Assembly: GCA_934747325.1 (NCBI GenBank)
Contig: CAKVGW010000001.1
Span: 1 to 64,000, forward strand
Length of the DNA stretch: 64,000 bases
Direction of reading: 5' to 3'
From: an uncultured Candidatus Melainabacteria bacterium
GTDB taxonomy: Bacteria; Cyanobacteriota; Vampirovibrionia; Gastranaerophilales; Gastranaerophilaceae
Shown: positions 43,165 through 51,629 of the stretch, piece after piece
Position numbering within the stretch: position 1 is the first letter of the stretch
Layout of the letters: every line of letters begins with the position of its first letter
The notes under the pieces: model-generated
Told to the model about the DNA's origin: nothing
Database searches by the model: none
What the model saw: the letters and a program-made list of their open reading frames with translations, nothing else
Made by a program: the position numbers and the translations under genes

Positions 43165-44706
43165 CTACCCCTTAACCTTAATCTTTCCAAACTCAATATT
43201 TCTGATACAAAAATCATCGCCATGTTCTTTTGTCAAAAACGTCATTTGTAAAGTCTTAAAGAAAGATGTCGGCAATTTTTTTATCGCATTAATATCTTTT
43301 ATTGCAAAATAAGAGTTGTCCCAATGTCCGATATCAAAATAAAGTGAATTTTTAAGCGATTTTGCTTTTATATAACGAGTTTTTGCAGTCATTGAATCGT
43401 AATTTCTTGTATATTCTACATAAAAGCTGTTGTTATAATACATATCCAACGAAATTTTTGGAGGATAAGCAAGAATTTTGAACGAATTCTCATAACCCAA
43501 ATTCAGAGGTGTGCATTTGTAAAACGACTTAATAAACTCACCGTCAAACGTATTTGACGAATATTCTTCATAAATCTTTTTACCGCCTGAATATAAAACT
43601 CCACCAACTGTTGCAAAACAATTAACCTTTTGAGATTTTCTCTTAACCCAAGTTTTTCTTAAATAATCATAAATAACTATAGTAGAGTAATTTTCATCTT
43701 CGCTCGGAATAAGCATCCAAACTTCGTTCCTATCAGAAGTAACTACAGACAAAGTGCGAATATTTTTAAGTTGAGAAGTCGGAATATCAAACAATTCTTC
43801 TTGAATATCAATAGCAATGTTGTCGCCGAGAGTCTTATCACCATTTATTACTTGTTTAAAGCTAAAAATTCCTTTCTTTGTATTATCGTAAAAATATAAT
43901 TCCGTTCCGTGGAATACAAGCGAATTGTAAGAAGCGCACCCCCCTGGAGAGTCAAAAGTCTTGTAGAACGTGTGCTTTTCATCGTCAGTTGCAATTAATG
44001 ATGACGAATTATTATGAAATACAGCTAGTGTTCCAAGGTACGGATAAATCGCAGTAATGTTTTTTACAAACTCAATATAGCCTGCGGAAGTCGAAATTTC
44101 AGCATCTGAGGTAGCAAAATCATAAATATCCTCTTGAACCGAATACCACAAAACTTGTTGGTTAAACACCCACAAACGCCCTGCAAACACAACAATTCCA
44201 AGTCCTTTTACTAAACGTCCGTCTGCGTCCTTTGGGGTCATTTTTACAACTTCGGCTAACTCACCTGAATCACTGTAATGACCAATTTCTATTGAAAGCA
44301 TATCTTCCGAATTCGAAAATACCCATAAATCAGACCACCCTTGTGAAACATCAGTCGCTGATGAAACTCCCGTAATTTTCAAACCATTGACTTTTTCTGT
44401 TAATGTCCCAGCTAACCTTGAATATAAGTAAATTTTGCCTTCGGTTTTGTTTTCTGTGTGCACAAAGAAATAAGTTTGGCTTTTCTGTACACTTTCAAAA
44501 ATATTGATGATTTTTTCATCTGCCGGAATTAAATCGCAAACCGCGACATTTCCTTTCGCCGTTCTAATTCCGACTCCTGAATTAATTTCAGTTGCGAATA
44601 ATTCGACATTTTGAATATCAGATGCTGTAATTACTGAAGATGAATAAACCGAAGAACTGCGATTTATTCCTGAAAAATTATTACAAATTAATGCAGTTTT
44701 CTGCAT
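43165..44706 (-). CDS. Phage tail/stabilization protein, beta-propeller-like
   Basis: 513 residues, almost entirely beta, with repeating short strands ending in aromatic-polar turns (GRLWVFNQQVLWYSV, GTLAVFHNNSSSLIAT, HGTELYFYDN, NEVWMLIPSEDENYS, GGVLYSGGKKIYEEY). This fits the beta-propeller tail protein that plugs podovirus portals (P22 gp10 type). GGAG lies before ATG. The position after the adaptor gene and before fibre genes agrees. No enzyme residues are apparent. Confidence 0.7.
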   Translation of the reverse strand: MQKTALICNNFSGINRSSSVYSSSVITASDIQNVELFATEINSGVGIRTAKGNVAVCDLIPADEKIINIFESVQKSQTYFFVHTENKTEGKIYLYSRLAGTLTEKVNGLKITGVSSATDVSQGWSDLWVFSNSEDMLSIEIGHYSDSGELAEVVKMTPKDADGRLVKGLGIVVFAGRLWVFNQQVLWYSVQEDIYDFATSDAEISTSAGYIEFVKNITAIYPYLGTLAVFHNNSSSLIATDDEKHTFYKTFDSPGGCASYNSLVFHGTELYFYDNTKKGIFSFKQVINGDKTLGDNIAIDIQEELFDIPTSQLKNIRTLSVVTSDRNEVWMLIPSEDENYSTIVIYDYLRKTWVKRKSQKVNCFATVGGVLYSGGKKIYEEYSSNTFDGEFIKSFYKCTPLNLGYENSFKILAYPPKISLDMYYNNSFYVEYTRNYDSMTAKTRYIKAKSLKNSLYFDIGHWDNSYFAIKDINAIKKLPTSFFKTLQMTFLTKEHGDDFCIRNIEFGKIKVKG

Positions 44707-44795
44707 GATAGCTCCTTTCTTTTTAACAATTATTAAGAAATTCCCATTTTTTTAAACTTAACTTTACAAAACTTCACAAAACGCGTCAAAAAAGG

Positions 44796-44827
44796 CAATT
44801 TTTAAAAAGTTAAATACTTTATATATA
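44796..44827 (+). promoter_or_regulatory. Recurrent-type promoter CAATTTTT-N13-CTTTATATATA
   Basis: CAATTTTT (44796-44803), 13 bases, CTTTATATATA (44817-44827), followed by CATAAG. One of five matching sites, each in front of an orphan plus-strand gene. Confidence 0.6.
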
Positions 44828-44857
44828 CATAAGAGATAACCAAGGAGAGTAAACAAG

Positions 44858-45145
44858 ATGTTATTCACAACAGAAACAATTTCAAACAAAGAAATCGAAT
44901 CTATCAACAACTTCTTCAATGAATTTGAATCTGTTGAAACTGTTTCAGTTGAAGAAGCAAAACAAGAAACAACTGTTACAAAATACATCAACTCTTTAGT
45001 TACTTCTTGCTACCAAAAATCTGTTGACGAAATCGCTAACACAAAAGTTGGAAACAAAGTTGTTAGAAAAAGAAACCTTCAACAAGTTATGAGAGAATCT
45101 TTCTTCTACGGCGCTAACAGATTTGGTAATAACTTCATCGCCTAA
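44858..45145 (+). CDS. Small orphan protein in phage cluster
   Basis: 95 residues, not recognised. Helical. The acidic N-terminal half (SNKEIESINNFFNEFESVETV) is followed by a basic C-terminal half (NKVVRKRNLQQVMRESFFYGANRF). Strong AAGGAG nine bases before ATG. Codons are unlike the phage genes in preferring C-ending Asn/Lys/Phe codons (AAC, TTC), as also seen in rpmH and the phosphorylase gene, which suggests high expression. Opposite strand to the phage operon; morphogenesis genes continue on both sides. Confidence 0.7.
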   Translation: MLFTTETISNKEIESINNFFNEFESVETVSVEEAKQETTVTKYINSLVTSCYQKSVDEIANTKVGNKVVRKRNLQQVMRESFFYGANRFGNNFIA

Positions 45146-45743
45146 CTTTTTCTTTACTAAAAAGAAAAAGTTACAAAAAGAAAAGAACATTTGGTCGGTT
45201 GACATAAATAAAACTACAAGATAAATGTAACTTCCAAGTCAACCTCAATAGTTGGAGCTACAAATCTAACGTGTTCTCTAAAGGCTACGCACGTAGACAT
45301 TTGGTCGGTTGACATAAGTAAAACTACAAGATAACCAACTTCTCAACCATTCAACCATTCCACTTTTCAACTAATTTAAAATTTCTTCTAAACTCCTCAA
45401 CTTCTAAACTTATAAACTTCCATTCACTCCTCCCTACAAAAACAAAAAATAATAAAACTAAAAACACTCTCTTATATAATCTTACATCTTACAAAAAGTT
45501 TGGTGGGACAATATAAGCCAATTATATTTACCCCCATCTTACAAAAATTTTAGCCCCATTTGGGGCTTTTTTTTTGTGCTACGCACGTAGGTATAATAAC
45601 AAACAGGTAGGATGTGGTAAATCAAAGATTTACCACATCCTACTACTAACATTCAAAGACCTGCACCTCCTATTTAGGGCGGTAATACAATGTAAGCAAT
45701 AGTTGAATCATGGTATTGTGCAACTATGCACGCTAAATCTTAC
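45146..45743. other. 598-bp gene-free stretch with direct repeats
   Basis: A 38-base unit beginning ACATTTGGTCGGTTGACATA occurs at 45187-45224 and 45297-45334, differing at one base. Downstream is A/T-rich filler, then a terminator at 45552-45575. I see no reading frame with a plausible start. Confidence 0.6.
45552..45575 (+). terminator. Rho-independent terminator
   Basis: AGCCCC, loop ATTT, GGGGCT followed by a run of nine or more T. Plus-strand orientation, about 400 bases beyond the 95-aa orphan. Confidence 0.75.
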
Positions 45744-46403
45744 TTACAAACAAATCTTCTTTTCGCCATCAACTCCTTTCGCATATTTTACCAATAATCT
45801 ATATGCGGTTTCAGACTGTTTTTTATAAGCAGAGAAATTTTCATCACTTTCTGACGCGATAGAATTCAGCATTGCTCTTGAAATAACCGCATTTTTCAAT
45901 AATTCTTCTAAATGCGCCGGAACTGAAACAACATCATCATCTTCTTTTAGCGTAAAAATCTCTTCGCCGTCTTTGTTTTCTCCGATACACAATGTAATAT
46001 AATCAATCGTCACAATTGACTGTTCCTTTGGTGTTGGATAAAAATAGATTTTATCATTTTTAAAATAAAACCCTTCAGGAATACCCGATTTTTCATCTAA
46101 TTTTTCAGGAGTTTCAATTTGTTTCAAGAATTTTGTTCCGATTTTGACACAATAACCACCTTCTTGATTTTTCTTAATCATACCGCTAGGCAAATCATAA
46201 GCATTGATTCGCGGAATAGTAAACAAAATATGCGTTCTATTACGAAAACTAAATTCATAAGAATAAAGAATTTCCTGTAACGCTTTATTTAAAGCTAATA
46301 CAAGAGATTTTTCAAATTCATCACCTGAAGCTGCATCGTTGTCATACATTGACCATTCTTGCGTTGCAGCCGTGTTATATAAATCTAATAAAGTTAATGA
46401 CAT
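45744..46403 (-). CDS. Phage head-tail adaptor (P22 gp4 / T7 gp11-like)
   Basis: 219 residues from the ATG at 46403 (AAAGGAG upstream; a longer frame to 46454 has no such site). All-alpha plus beta layout: LDLYNTAATQEW start, SLVLALNKALQEILYSYEFSFR helix, then NAYDLPSGMIKK and FYFKNDKIYFYPTPKEQSIVTIDYI, typical of the adaptor that links portal and tail. The C-terminus is helical (SETAYRLLVKYAKG). Gene order supports the call. Confidence 0.7.
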   Translation of the reverse strand: MSLTLLDLYNTAATQEWSMYDNDAASGDEFEKSLVLALNKALQEILYSYEFSFRNRTHILFTIPRINAYDLPSGMIKKNQEGGYCVKIGTKFLKQIETPEKLDEKSGIPEGFYFKNDKIYFYPTPKEQSIVTIDYITLCIGENKDGEEIFTLKEDDDVVSVPAHLEELLKNAVISRAMLNSIASESDENFSAYKKQSETAYRLLVKYAKGVDGEKKICL

Positions 46404-46495
46404 ATTTTCTCCTTTTAATAAATAAACACACAATAAAAATATCTTACTTATCATAATGAAAGTAAGATATTTTCATACAAAATATTATTATTTTT

Positions 46496-46993
46496 TTATT
46501 TTTTCAACATTTTCTTACATTGGGTAACTAAAGCAGCAAGTGTAACTAACGCTTTTTTGTTTGTTACAACTTCAAAAATCAACGTTTCTATTTCTTTTAA
46601 TGCCGCTTTTGTTTCAGCCCTAAATAATTTTGGAGCATATCTATTGTATTGTTTTTTAGCTTCAATAGTATCTTCCAATACTAATCTATCAATTCCTGTT
46701 TTTTTTGACATTCTATCAAGTTTGGCATTTAAACGATTTTTCTTTTTCATTACCTCTTGATATTCAAATTTATCTTGTGCGGAATAATAACTGCTTAAAT
46801 TTCTCTTTTGTACATAAGAATCATGTAATGCTCTGCGGTATTCTTTATTAACCTCATTATATTGAGTTTCCATTTCTGTTAACTCTATTTTTTGAGGCAA
46901 AGTTTCTTTAGAAACAACAGTAATTTTAGGTTCTTTTTTTGCCATAAAAGTTGGCTTTGTAATTTTATCAAAATTCGTTCTTAAAATATTCAT
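46496..46993 (-). CDS. Coiled-coil phage-cluster protein
   Basis: 165 residues, mostly charged helix with two coiled-coil stretches (about 35-65 and 75-120). A basic, hydrophobic end VTNKKALVTLAALVTQCKKML could be a weak membrane anchor. No ribosome binding site is obvious before ATG. An alternative start at residue 17 (MAKKEPK) is possible. Function unknown. Confidence 0.55.
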   Translation of the reverse strand: MNILRTNFDKITKPTFMAKKEPKITVVSKETLPQKIELTEMETQYNEVNKEYRRALHDSYVQKRNLSSYYSAQDKFEYQEVMKKKNRLNAKLDRMSKKTGIDRLVLEDTIEAKKQYNRYAPKLFRAETKAALKEIETLIFEVVTNKKALVTLAALVTQCKKMLKK

Positions 46994-47055
46994 ATTATAA
47001 TTAAAACGTTTAAAAATTTTTTTTGCTAATTTCGATAAAAAGTTTTACAATAATC

Positions 47056-47538
47056 TTAACAAATCTCATTAACATCGTATCCAGCGAACTTCTTCATGTA
47101 CGTTTCAATTGATGTTCCAAACGCGTCGCACGCGTTATTCTTTCCATCGGATTTCAAATAATTAATTACACACCCTGCGCCCTTCAAGTGCGCACCCGCC
47201 AGCAATCCTGATTTTGTTATTGTATAACCGTTTATCACTTTTCCTATATATTTATCTGCGCCAACTGCCTTTAAATATCCCCATTGACGCTTTTTAAAAA
47301 TAATTTGCGCGTTTTCTTGCGCTTGTGGATTATTAAGAAAATCCGTTATTGAATAAACTCCGTCTTTTCCGGTAAAAATTCCACTCCAATCATTGTTAAA
47401 ATTCCCTTTTTTGATATAGTAACCTGTATCAATCATCGCCATTTCGCCCATTTGATACTTGCCTGCGTAACCATATTTGTTAAAAGCTTTATAATTGTCG
47501 CCTGATTCCATTTTTGCTAATGCGTCTAAAAACTTCAT
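47056..47538 (-). CDS. Lysozyme-like virion or lysis muramidase
   Basis: 160 residues. N-terminal MESGDNYKAFNKYGYAGKYQMGEMAM matches the lysozyme-superfamily start with catalytic Glu12 and the GxYQ motif. AGAHLKGAGCVINYL near 130 resembles the second half of such muramidases. It would cleave peptidoglycan during DNA injection or at lysis. GGAG before ATG. Short, with no signal peptide and no cell-wall-binding module. Lies between a 64-aa gene and a coiled-coil gene. Confidence 0.75.
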   Translation of the reverse strand: MKFLDALAKMESGDNYKAFNKYGYAGKYQMGEMAMIDTGYYIKKGNFNNDWSGIFTGKDGVYSITDFLNNPQAQENAQIIFKKRQWGYLKAVGADKYIGKVINGYTITKSGLLAGAHLKGAGCVINYLKSDGKNNACDAFGTSIETYMKKFAGYDVNEIC

Positions 47539-47541
47539 ACA

Positions 47542-47736
47542 CTACTCCTTTTCAACTACTTTTGAAAAAATAGAGTTTTCATCCTCCTTAATTTTCGGCT
47601 TAATTTTATCTTTTACCTTGCGCCCATTTTTTTCTATGATTTGATAGTCACTCGGACTTTTTTCTTTGAGTGCCATTGCATCATCTTTAGGTAAAACAAA
47701 AACATTTCCTGTTGGTAAATATTTGATTTTGTACAT
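47542..47736 (-). CDS. Small phage protein
   Basis: 64 residues. N-terminal beta hairpin KIKYLPTGNVFVLPKDDAMALKEKSPSDYQ, then a Lys-rich tail, which resembles short phage head-region proteins. GAGGAT before ATG. Only three bases before the lysin gene. Function unknown. Confidence 0.6.
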   Translation of the reverse strand: MYKIKYLPTGNVFVLPKDDAMALKEKSPSDYQIIEKNGRKVKDKIKPKIKEDENSIFSKVVEKE

Positions 47737-47770
47737 GATATCCTCTCTTTTTTAAGTTAATGGGAATGCA

Positions 47771-47918
47771 AATGGAAAATGGAAAATTGAAAGTGGAAAA
47801 TTATTTTAAACTTGTTCAAGATTAAACTAGTTTTATAATATATAGTAACAAAAAACGAACTCATCCACTTATTGACTTTTTTTAACAATTTTCCATTTTC
47901 CACTTTCAATTTTCCATT
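47771..47918. repeat. MITE-like inverted repeat, copy 1
   Basis: The left arm starting AATGGAAAATGG at 47771-47802 and the right arm TTTTCCACTTTCAATTTTCC region at 47888-47918 share a reverse-complement core of about 24 bases. The A/T-rich interior has no gene. Related copies: 49567-49657, 50413-50431, 51587-51620, 56295-56416, 57032-57161. Confidence 0.65.
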
Positions 47919-47947
47919 AAGAAATGGGGGCTATGCCCCCATTTCAA

Positions 47948-48334
47948 CTAAACTGTTCTTACCCCTGCCCACTTTGCGATTGCAAAAATTGTACCGGCAA
48001 AACCTTGAGCGAAATCTAAATCAATAGACCCATCAGCTTTTTCAAATCTTGATAAATCCTGAATTTGAATTGCTGAAATGCCTTTTGGTAATTCAATTAC
48101 AATATCACCTAACATGGAGTTCGGATAAGCATCTCCGGCTTTTACTGTTAACAAAGAGGAAGCACTTGAAGTTGAGTCAATTACAATAAAAAGTGAATTA
48201 TTTTTGTTTGAAAACGCATCCGCAATTGTAATTCCATTTGCTTGCACAACAGTAGTTTTTGTAATTCCGATATTTGCCACTGATTCTGTGTGGTCTAAAG
48301 TCGGATATTGAACATTAATTATATCTCTTGTCAT
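47948..48334 (-). CDS. Phage head decoration-like protein
   Basis: 128 residues, beta-rich with Ala/Gly/Asp and no Cys. Segments NNSLFIVIDSTSSASSLLTVKAGD and LPKGISAIQIQDLSRF are typical of capsid-decorating or head-closure proteins encoded just after the major capsid gene, as here. AAGGAT before ATG. No sequence-specific mark allows a firmer name. Confidence 0.6.
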   Translation of the reverse strand: MTRDIINVQYPTLDHTESVANIGITKTTVVQANGITIADAFSNKNNSLFIVIDSTSSASSLLTVKAGDAYPNSMLGDIVIELPKGISAIQIQDLSRFEKADGSIDLDFAQGFAGTIFAIAKWAGVRTV

Positions 48335-48443
48335 AAAAATCCTTTCTTTTTGATGTCTTTAAGTTGTTGAATCGTTAAGACATTAAGTTCATATTAAATT
48401 TTTCAATTATATTGAAATGATAACGAGTCAGTAAAGCTTTTAT

Positions 48444-48539
48444 GGATTGCTTCGTCACTCTCGTTCCTCGTAATGACTGTGCGTAATACTCTTAAATGAG
48501 CTGTCATTGCGAGAGAACCTTTGGTTCTCGTGGCAATCC
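48444..48539. repeat. GGATTGCTTCGTC...GTCATTGCGAG...GGCAATCC inverted repeat
   Basis: Second copy of the family seen at 709-810. Stem parts GGATTGC/GGCAATCC and CTCGTAATGAC/GTCATTGCGAG. It separates the capsid gene from the next phage gene. Confidence 0.7.
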
Positions 48540-48629
48540 ACAAATACTAAAAGGTTGAACAAAAGGAAAATTAAAAAATTAATTAATAATTTTCCATTTT
48601 CTACTTTCCATTTTCAATTGCGTTGAATG

Positions 48630-49520
48630 TTATCCCAACGCTAACTCTGCCTTAACTTTAACTGTACCTAAATAATCTGCTCTTGGCGCACCAACACCAT
48701 ACAAACCGTAACCTTTATAACAAGTGTTAAAATTCTTTTCAGGTACATAAGAAGTTGTGTTCAAATCTGAAGAAATACCGCCGGCAAGTGTTTTGCCTTT
48801 TACGCCAAATAACGGATAGAAAACGCCGTCTTCCGGTTGAGCAATGTTGTTTGAAACAAGAATTTCCCAACCGCAAAGAGAGCCGATGTAACCTTTTTTC
48901 AATTCGTTTTTACCTGTTTCTGTGTACTTCAAATCTTCCATTTTACCCAAATAGAATTGGTACTCAGGCGGAATAACACAAACCATTGAACCATCAATCC
49001 AGTTAGTATGACCTTTACCGTCACCGCGTTGGAATTTTGCTTGCATGTATGCAAAGATATCTTTCGCAACTGCAGGTGTTAAGGTAATTGCTTCACCGCT
49101 GTTGTCTAAATAGTGACCGGCTCTTGTGTATAAGTTTGCATAAGCTGTATCTACGGCAGCTGCAAATTGCTTGATTGCATCACTTGTATAGTCTTTTGCT
49201 AATTCTACTTGCTCGTTTGCACTAACGGATGCTTTTAGCATTTTTTCTTCCATTTCTGATAATTCAAAATGGAAAGCTTTACCTCTATCAATTTTAACTT
49301 TACAAGTAGAAAGTGTTGCCATTTCTGCGTTTGGCAAATCACCACCATCATAATCAAATAGTGTTAAAAGTCCCGGCATTGTAACATCAACTTCATCACC
49401 TTTGTTAATGTTATTTTTTAATTCAGAATGAGCAAGTTTGCCGATTACAAGCTCATTGTAAAAATGTTTGTTGAACGCTTTCGTAAAAGCAGTTGCAATT
49501 AGTTGTTTTGAATCAGTCAT
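48630..49520 (-). CDS. Phage major capsid protein (HK97-fold, P22-type)
   Basis: 296 residues. N-terminal FTKAFNKHFYNELVIGKLAH is followed by a beta-rich TMPGLLTLFDYDGGDLPNAE, a long spine helix, and the C-terminal DYLGTVKVKAELALG. Internal phrases such as MVCVIPPEYQFYLG and GSLCGWEILVSNNIA are common in coat proteins of P22-like and related podoviruses. It follows the scaffold gene, as expected. AAAGGAAA before ATG. Confidence 0.85.
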   Translation of the reverse strand: MTDSKQLIATAFTKAFNKHFYNELVIGKLAHSELKNNINKGDEVDVTMPGLLTLFDYDGGDLPNAEMATLSTCKVKIDRGKAFHFELSEMEEKMLKASVSANEQVELAKDYTSDAIKQFAAAVDTAYANLYTRAGHYLDNSGEAITLTPAVAKDIFAYMQAKFQRGDGKGHTNWIDGSMVCVIPPEYQFYLGKMEDLKYTETGKNELKKGYIGSLCGWEILVSNNIAQPEDGVFYPLFGVKGKTLAGGISSDLNTTSYVPEKNFNTCYKGYGLYGVGAPRADYLGTVKVKAELALG

Positions 49521-49566
49521 GATTTTCCTTTCTTTTGTTCAGGAAGCAGATTTGACGCTGTTATTA

Positions 49567-49657
49567 ATTGAAAATGAAAGGTGGAAAATGGAAAATAATT
49601 AATAAAATTTTCAATTTTCAATTTTCAATTTTCAATTTTCAATTTTCAATTGTCAAT
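49567..49657. repeat. MITE-like inverted repeat with tandem CAATTTT array
   Basis: TTGAAAATGAAAGGTGGAAAATGG at the left is followed by at least six tandem copies of a CAATTTT-type unit at 49608-49657. The tandem array looks like slippage in one arm. Between scaffold and capsid genes. Confidence 0.55.
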
Positions 49658-49672
49658 TTTTGGAAAGACTTT

Positions 49673-50290
49673 TTACAAAAGTCTTTCCAACAGCTCATCC
49701 ACTTCCTTCTCTGTCATCTCATCCAGCCTTTTTTTAGGCGGAGTTAGTGAAGAAACCTCATTTTTAGAAAACTTCATTGTATCTATTGCAGAATTGTTCT
49801 CTTTTTGCTTCGCTTGAGATTTTTCTTTCGCAAAAATTCGAGAGGTCACATAATCTTCAATCAGCTTTACTAATCTGTCGCTATCTAAGTTTTCGCCTAA
49901 TGCTAAATATGCTTCCTTGTAGATTTCCCTAAAAGACGGATCTTGAAAGTATTGCGGCGAATTGTACTTCTGCGCGACTTGCTGTAAACTTTCTTTCGCT
50001 TTTTCAATTGTTTGTTGATGTTCCCAAGCCTTGATTAAATCTTCTGATAACGTGGCTTTTTGCCTTAATAGACCAAGTTCTTCAGATTGAGTGCCTTGAA
50101 ATTTTTCAAGCTCTTTGTAAGCTTTTGTCAAATCTTCTACTGATTTGAATTTTCCTAAAATGAGCTCAGAAGGGGCTTGTAAATCAGTTTTCTCTTCAGA
50201 AACTTTTTCTGCTTGTCCTTCTTCTTTTTGAGAACAAGAGTTTTCGGAAATTATTTCCGGCTCTTGCACATTTTCTAAAATTTCTTCCAT
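49673..50290 (-). CDS. Phage scaffolding protein
   Basis: 205 residues from the ATG at 50290 (GGAAA upstream). Highly charged and helical. An acidic N-terminal third (QEPEIISENSCSQKEEGQ) precedes a central coiled coil and a basic C-terminal helix-turn-helix-like end with PPKKRLDEMTEKEVDELLERL, the layout of P22-type scaffolds. Directly before the capsid gene. A 12-bp hairpin (GGAAAGACTTTT with AAAAGTCTTTCC, 49662-49688) overlaps the stop and may attenuate transcription. Confidence 0.75.
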   Translation of the reverse strand: MEEILENVQEPEIISENSCSQKEEGQAEKVSEEKTDLQAPSELILGKFKSVEDLTKAYKELEKFQGTQSEELGLLRQKATLSEDLIKAWEHQQTIEKAKESLQQVAQKYNSPQYFQDPSFREIYKEAYLALGENLDSDRLVKLIEDYVTSRIFAKEKSQAKQKENNSAIDTMKFSKNEVSSLTPPKKRLDEMTEKEVDELLERLL

Positions 50291-50412
50291 AAATTTCCTT
50301 TCTTTTTTATAAATTTTCTTCCCTCGCCCCTTGCGAGAGTTGATAGACATAAATTAGGTTAACGTTAATGGTGCAAAGATTTGCACCCTACCTTTTACAA
50401 ATTTTTAGTTGA

Positions 50413-50431
50413 TAATTGAAAGTGGAAAATT
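50413..50431. repeat. Left inverted arm bracketing the ART-like gene
   Basis: AATTGAAAGTGGAAAATTG here has its reverse complement near 51587-51620. The shared core continues into GTTTTAAA on both sides (about 22 bases). Confidence 0.55.
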
Positions 50432-50544
50432 GTTTTAAATATTTTTTAACATTCTAAAGCTCAATATTGAACGCATTTTATCTAAAAATGTAGGGTGCAA
50501 TTTTTTGTACCATTAACTACTTCGAGATTTGCTTTTAAATTATT

Positions 50545-50574
50545 GTCGTGCTCAATGAAAACGTTGAGCACGAC
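50545..50574. repeat. REP hairpin GTCGTGCTCAA...TTGAGCACGAC
   Basis: 11-bp perfect stem with loop TGAAAACG. Member of the family around the RAYT gene. Confidence 0.75.
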
Positions 50575-50601
50575 CTTGCTTCATATTTTGTTACAAATTG
50601 T

Positions 50602-50635
50602 CAATTTTTAATCAAAAAAAATCTTTTTATATATA
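50602..50635 (+). promoter_or_regulatory. Recurrent-type promoter CAATTTTT-N13-CTTTTTATATA
   Basis: CAATTTTT (50602-50609), 13 bases, CTTTTTATATATAA from 50623. In front of the ART-like gene. Confidence 0.55.
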
Positions 50636-50663
50636 AGGGTTAGTTAAATAGGTAGATATATTT

Positions 50664-51470
50664 ATGATTAATGCTGTAAAAGGTCTAAAGTTAGTTGAAA
50701 ATACGATTATGACAGCTACTAAACATCCAACGGACATTCCAAATTATGGTCAAGCACATAGACAACTTACATCAATTTATGACGAGTTGGTGGGCGGTAC
50801 TAAAATGTTTAATGATTGTCGTAATGGTAAATTAGGTGAAGATGCCGGTTGGAAATTTTTAGAAAAAATTATGAATTTAACACAATCGAAAACTTGGATT
50901 GGTGCTAATATTAAGAAACAAGTTGGAAAACATAAAATTCCGCGTTATTTATATCACGTAACAACAAAATCTAATTATGAATCTATGTTAAAAACAGGCA
51001 CCTTAAGAGTTTCTAATGAGAGTGGGTTAGGTTCTGGTGTTTTTATGCTTGAATTACAAAATATGATTAAACATTATGGCAATCATAAAGGCTATCGTGG
51101 ATTAGAAAGATTGTTGGGACAAGGACGTTTTCATCAAGATTCCGAATTGGTTTTATTAAAGATTCCCACTGCAAAGTTAGATGCAAGCCGACTCTCAATA
51201 AGGGATAATGGAATGCCGAGCGTTGCTTGTATTCCAAATTTAACAGTTGCATTAGGAGATTCAGCAGTAAGTTCTAAGTTATATAAACAAAGAAAAGTCG
51301 GATTAGAATATATTTATCCTCATGATATACCAATCAATGAAATATCTGTTGTTGGGTCAGCTAAAACAAAAGATTTAGCTGAAACTATGAGCGACACAGA
51401 AGCTTTAGAAATATGGAAAACACTAACACAAGGGAATCCTGAACATAGAGCTTTTGAGGTGCTAGGTTAA
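50664..51470 (+). CDS. ADP-ribosyltransferase-fold-like orphan protein
   Basis: 268 residues. Residues 95-130 (RYLYHVTTKSNYESMLKTG, then LRVSNES and GSGVFMLE) resemble the first strand and loop of ADP-ribosyltransferase-fold proteins (PARP, KptA and DarT types start with an H-x-T near a small loop and a G-L). The later SELVLLKIPTAKLD fits the following strands. The N-terminal ~90 residues are helical. No clear catalytic Glu can be pointed to, so this is tentative. Plus strand, own promoter, bracketed by REP hairpins and inverted arms, within the minus-strand phage operon. It looks like a cargo (moron) toxin or defence gene. Confidence 0.6.
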   Translation: MINAVKGLKLVENTIMTATKHPTDIPNYGQAHRQLTSIYDELVGGTKMFNDCRNGKLGEDAGWKFLEKIMNLTQSKTWIGANIKKQVGKHKIPRYLYHVTTKSNYESMLKTGTLRVSNESGLGSGVFMLELQNMIKHYGNHKGYRGLERLLGQGRFHQDSELVLLKIPTAKLDASRLSIRDNGMPSVACIPNLTVALGDSAVSSKLYKQRKVGLEYIYPHDIPINEISVVGSAKTKDLAETMSDTEALEIWKTLTQGNPEHRAFEVLG

Positions 51471-51480
51471 AGCCGTAACC

Positions 51481-51518
51481 GTAAGTCGTGTTCAATGAGA
51501 ACGTTAAACACGACTTAC
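51481..51518. repeat. REP hairpin GTAAGTCGTGTTCAA...TTAAACACGACTTAC
   Basis: 15-bp stem with one mismatch and loop TGAGAACG. Just downstream of the ART-like gene, possibly its terminator. Confidence 0.75.
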
Positions 51519-51586
51519 ACCAAACCAAACGCAAACAACTCCCCAAGCCCCTTAAACAAACCTATTCATATATTAACCTTTTAAAA

Positions 51587-51620
51587 CAATTTTCCACTTT
51601 CCATTTTTCAATTTTCCATT
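51587..51620. repeat. Right inverted arm bracketing the ART-like gene
   Basis: AACAATTTTCCACTTTCC then a CAATTTTCC repeat, the reverse complement of the arm at 50413-50431 and related to the MITE-like family. Confidence 0.55.
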
Positions 51621-51629
51621 CCTCAAACC

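Noticed and set aside
49600-49660. Tandem CAATTTT units as a possible CRISPR array
   Set aside because: Units are about 9 bases long with no spacers and no cas genes; slippage of an A/T-rich repeat arm explains them.
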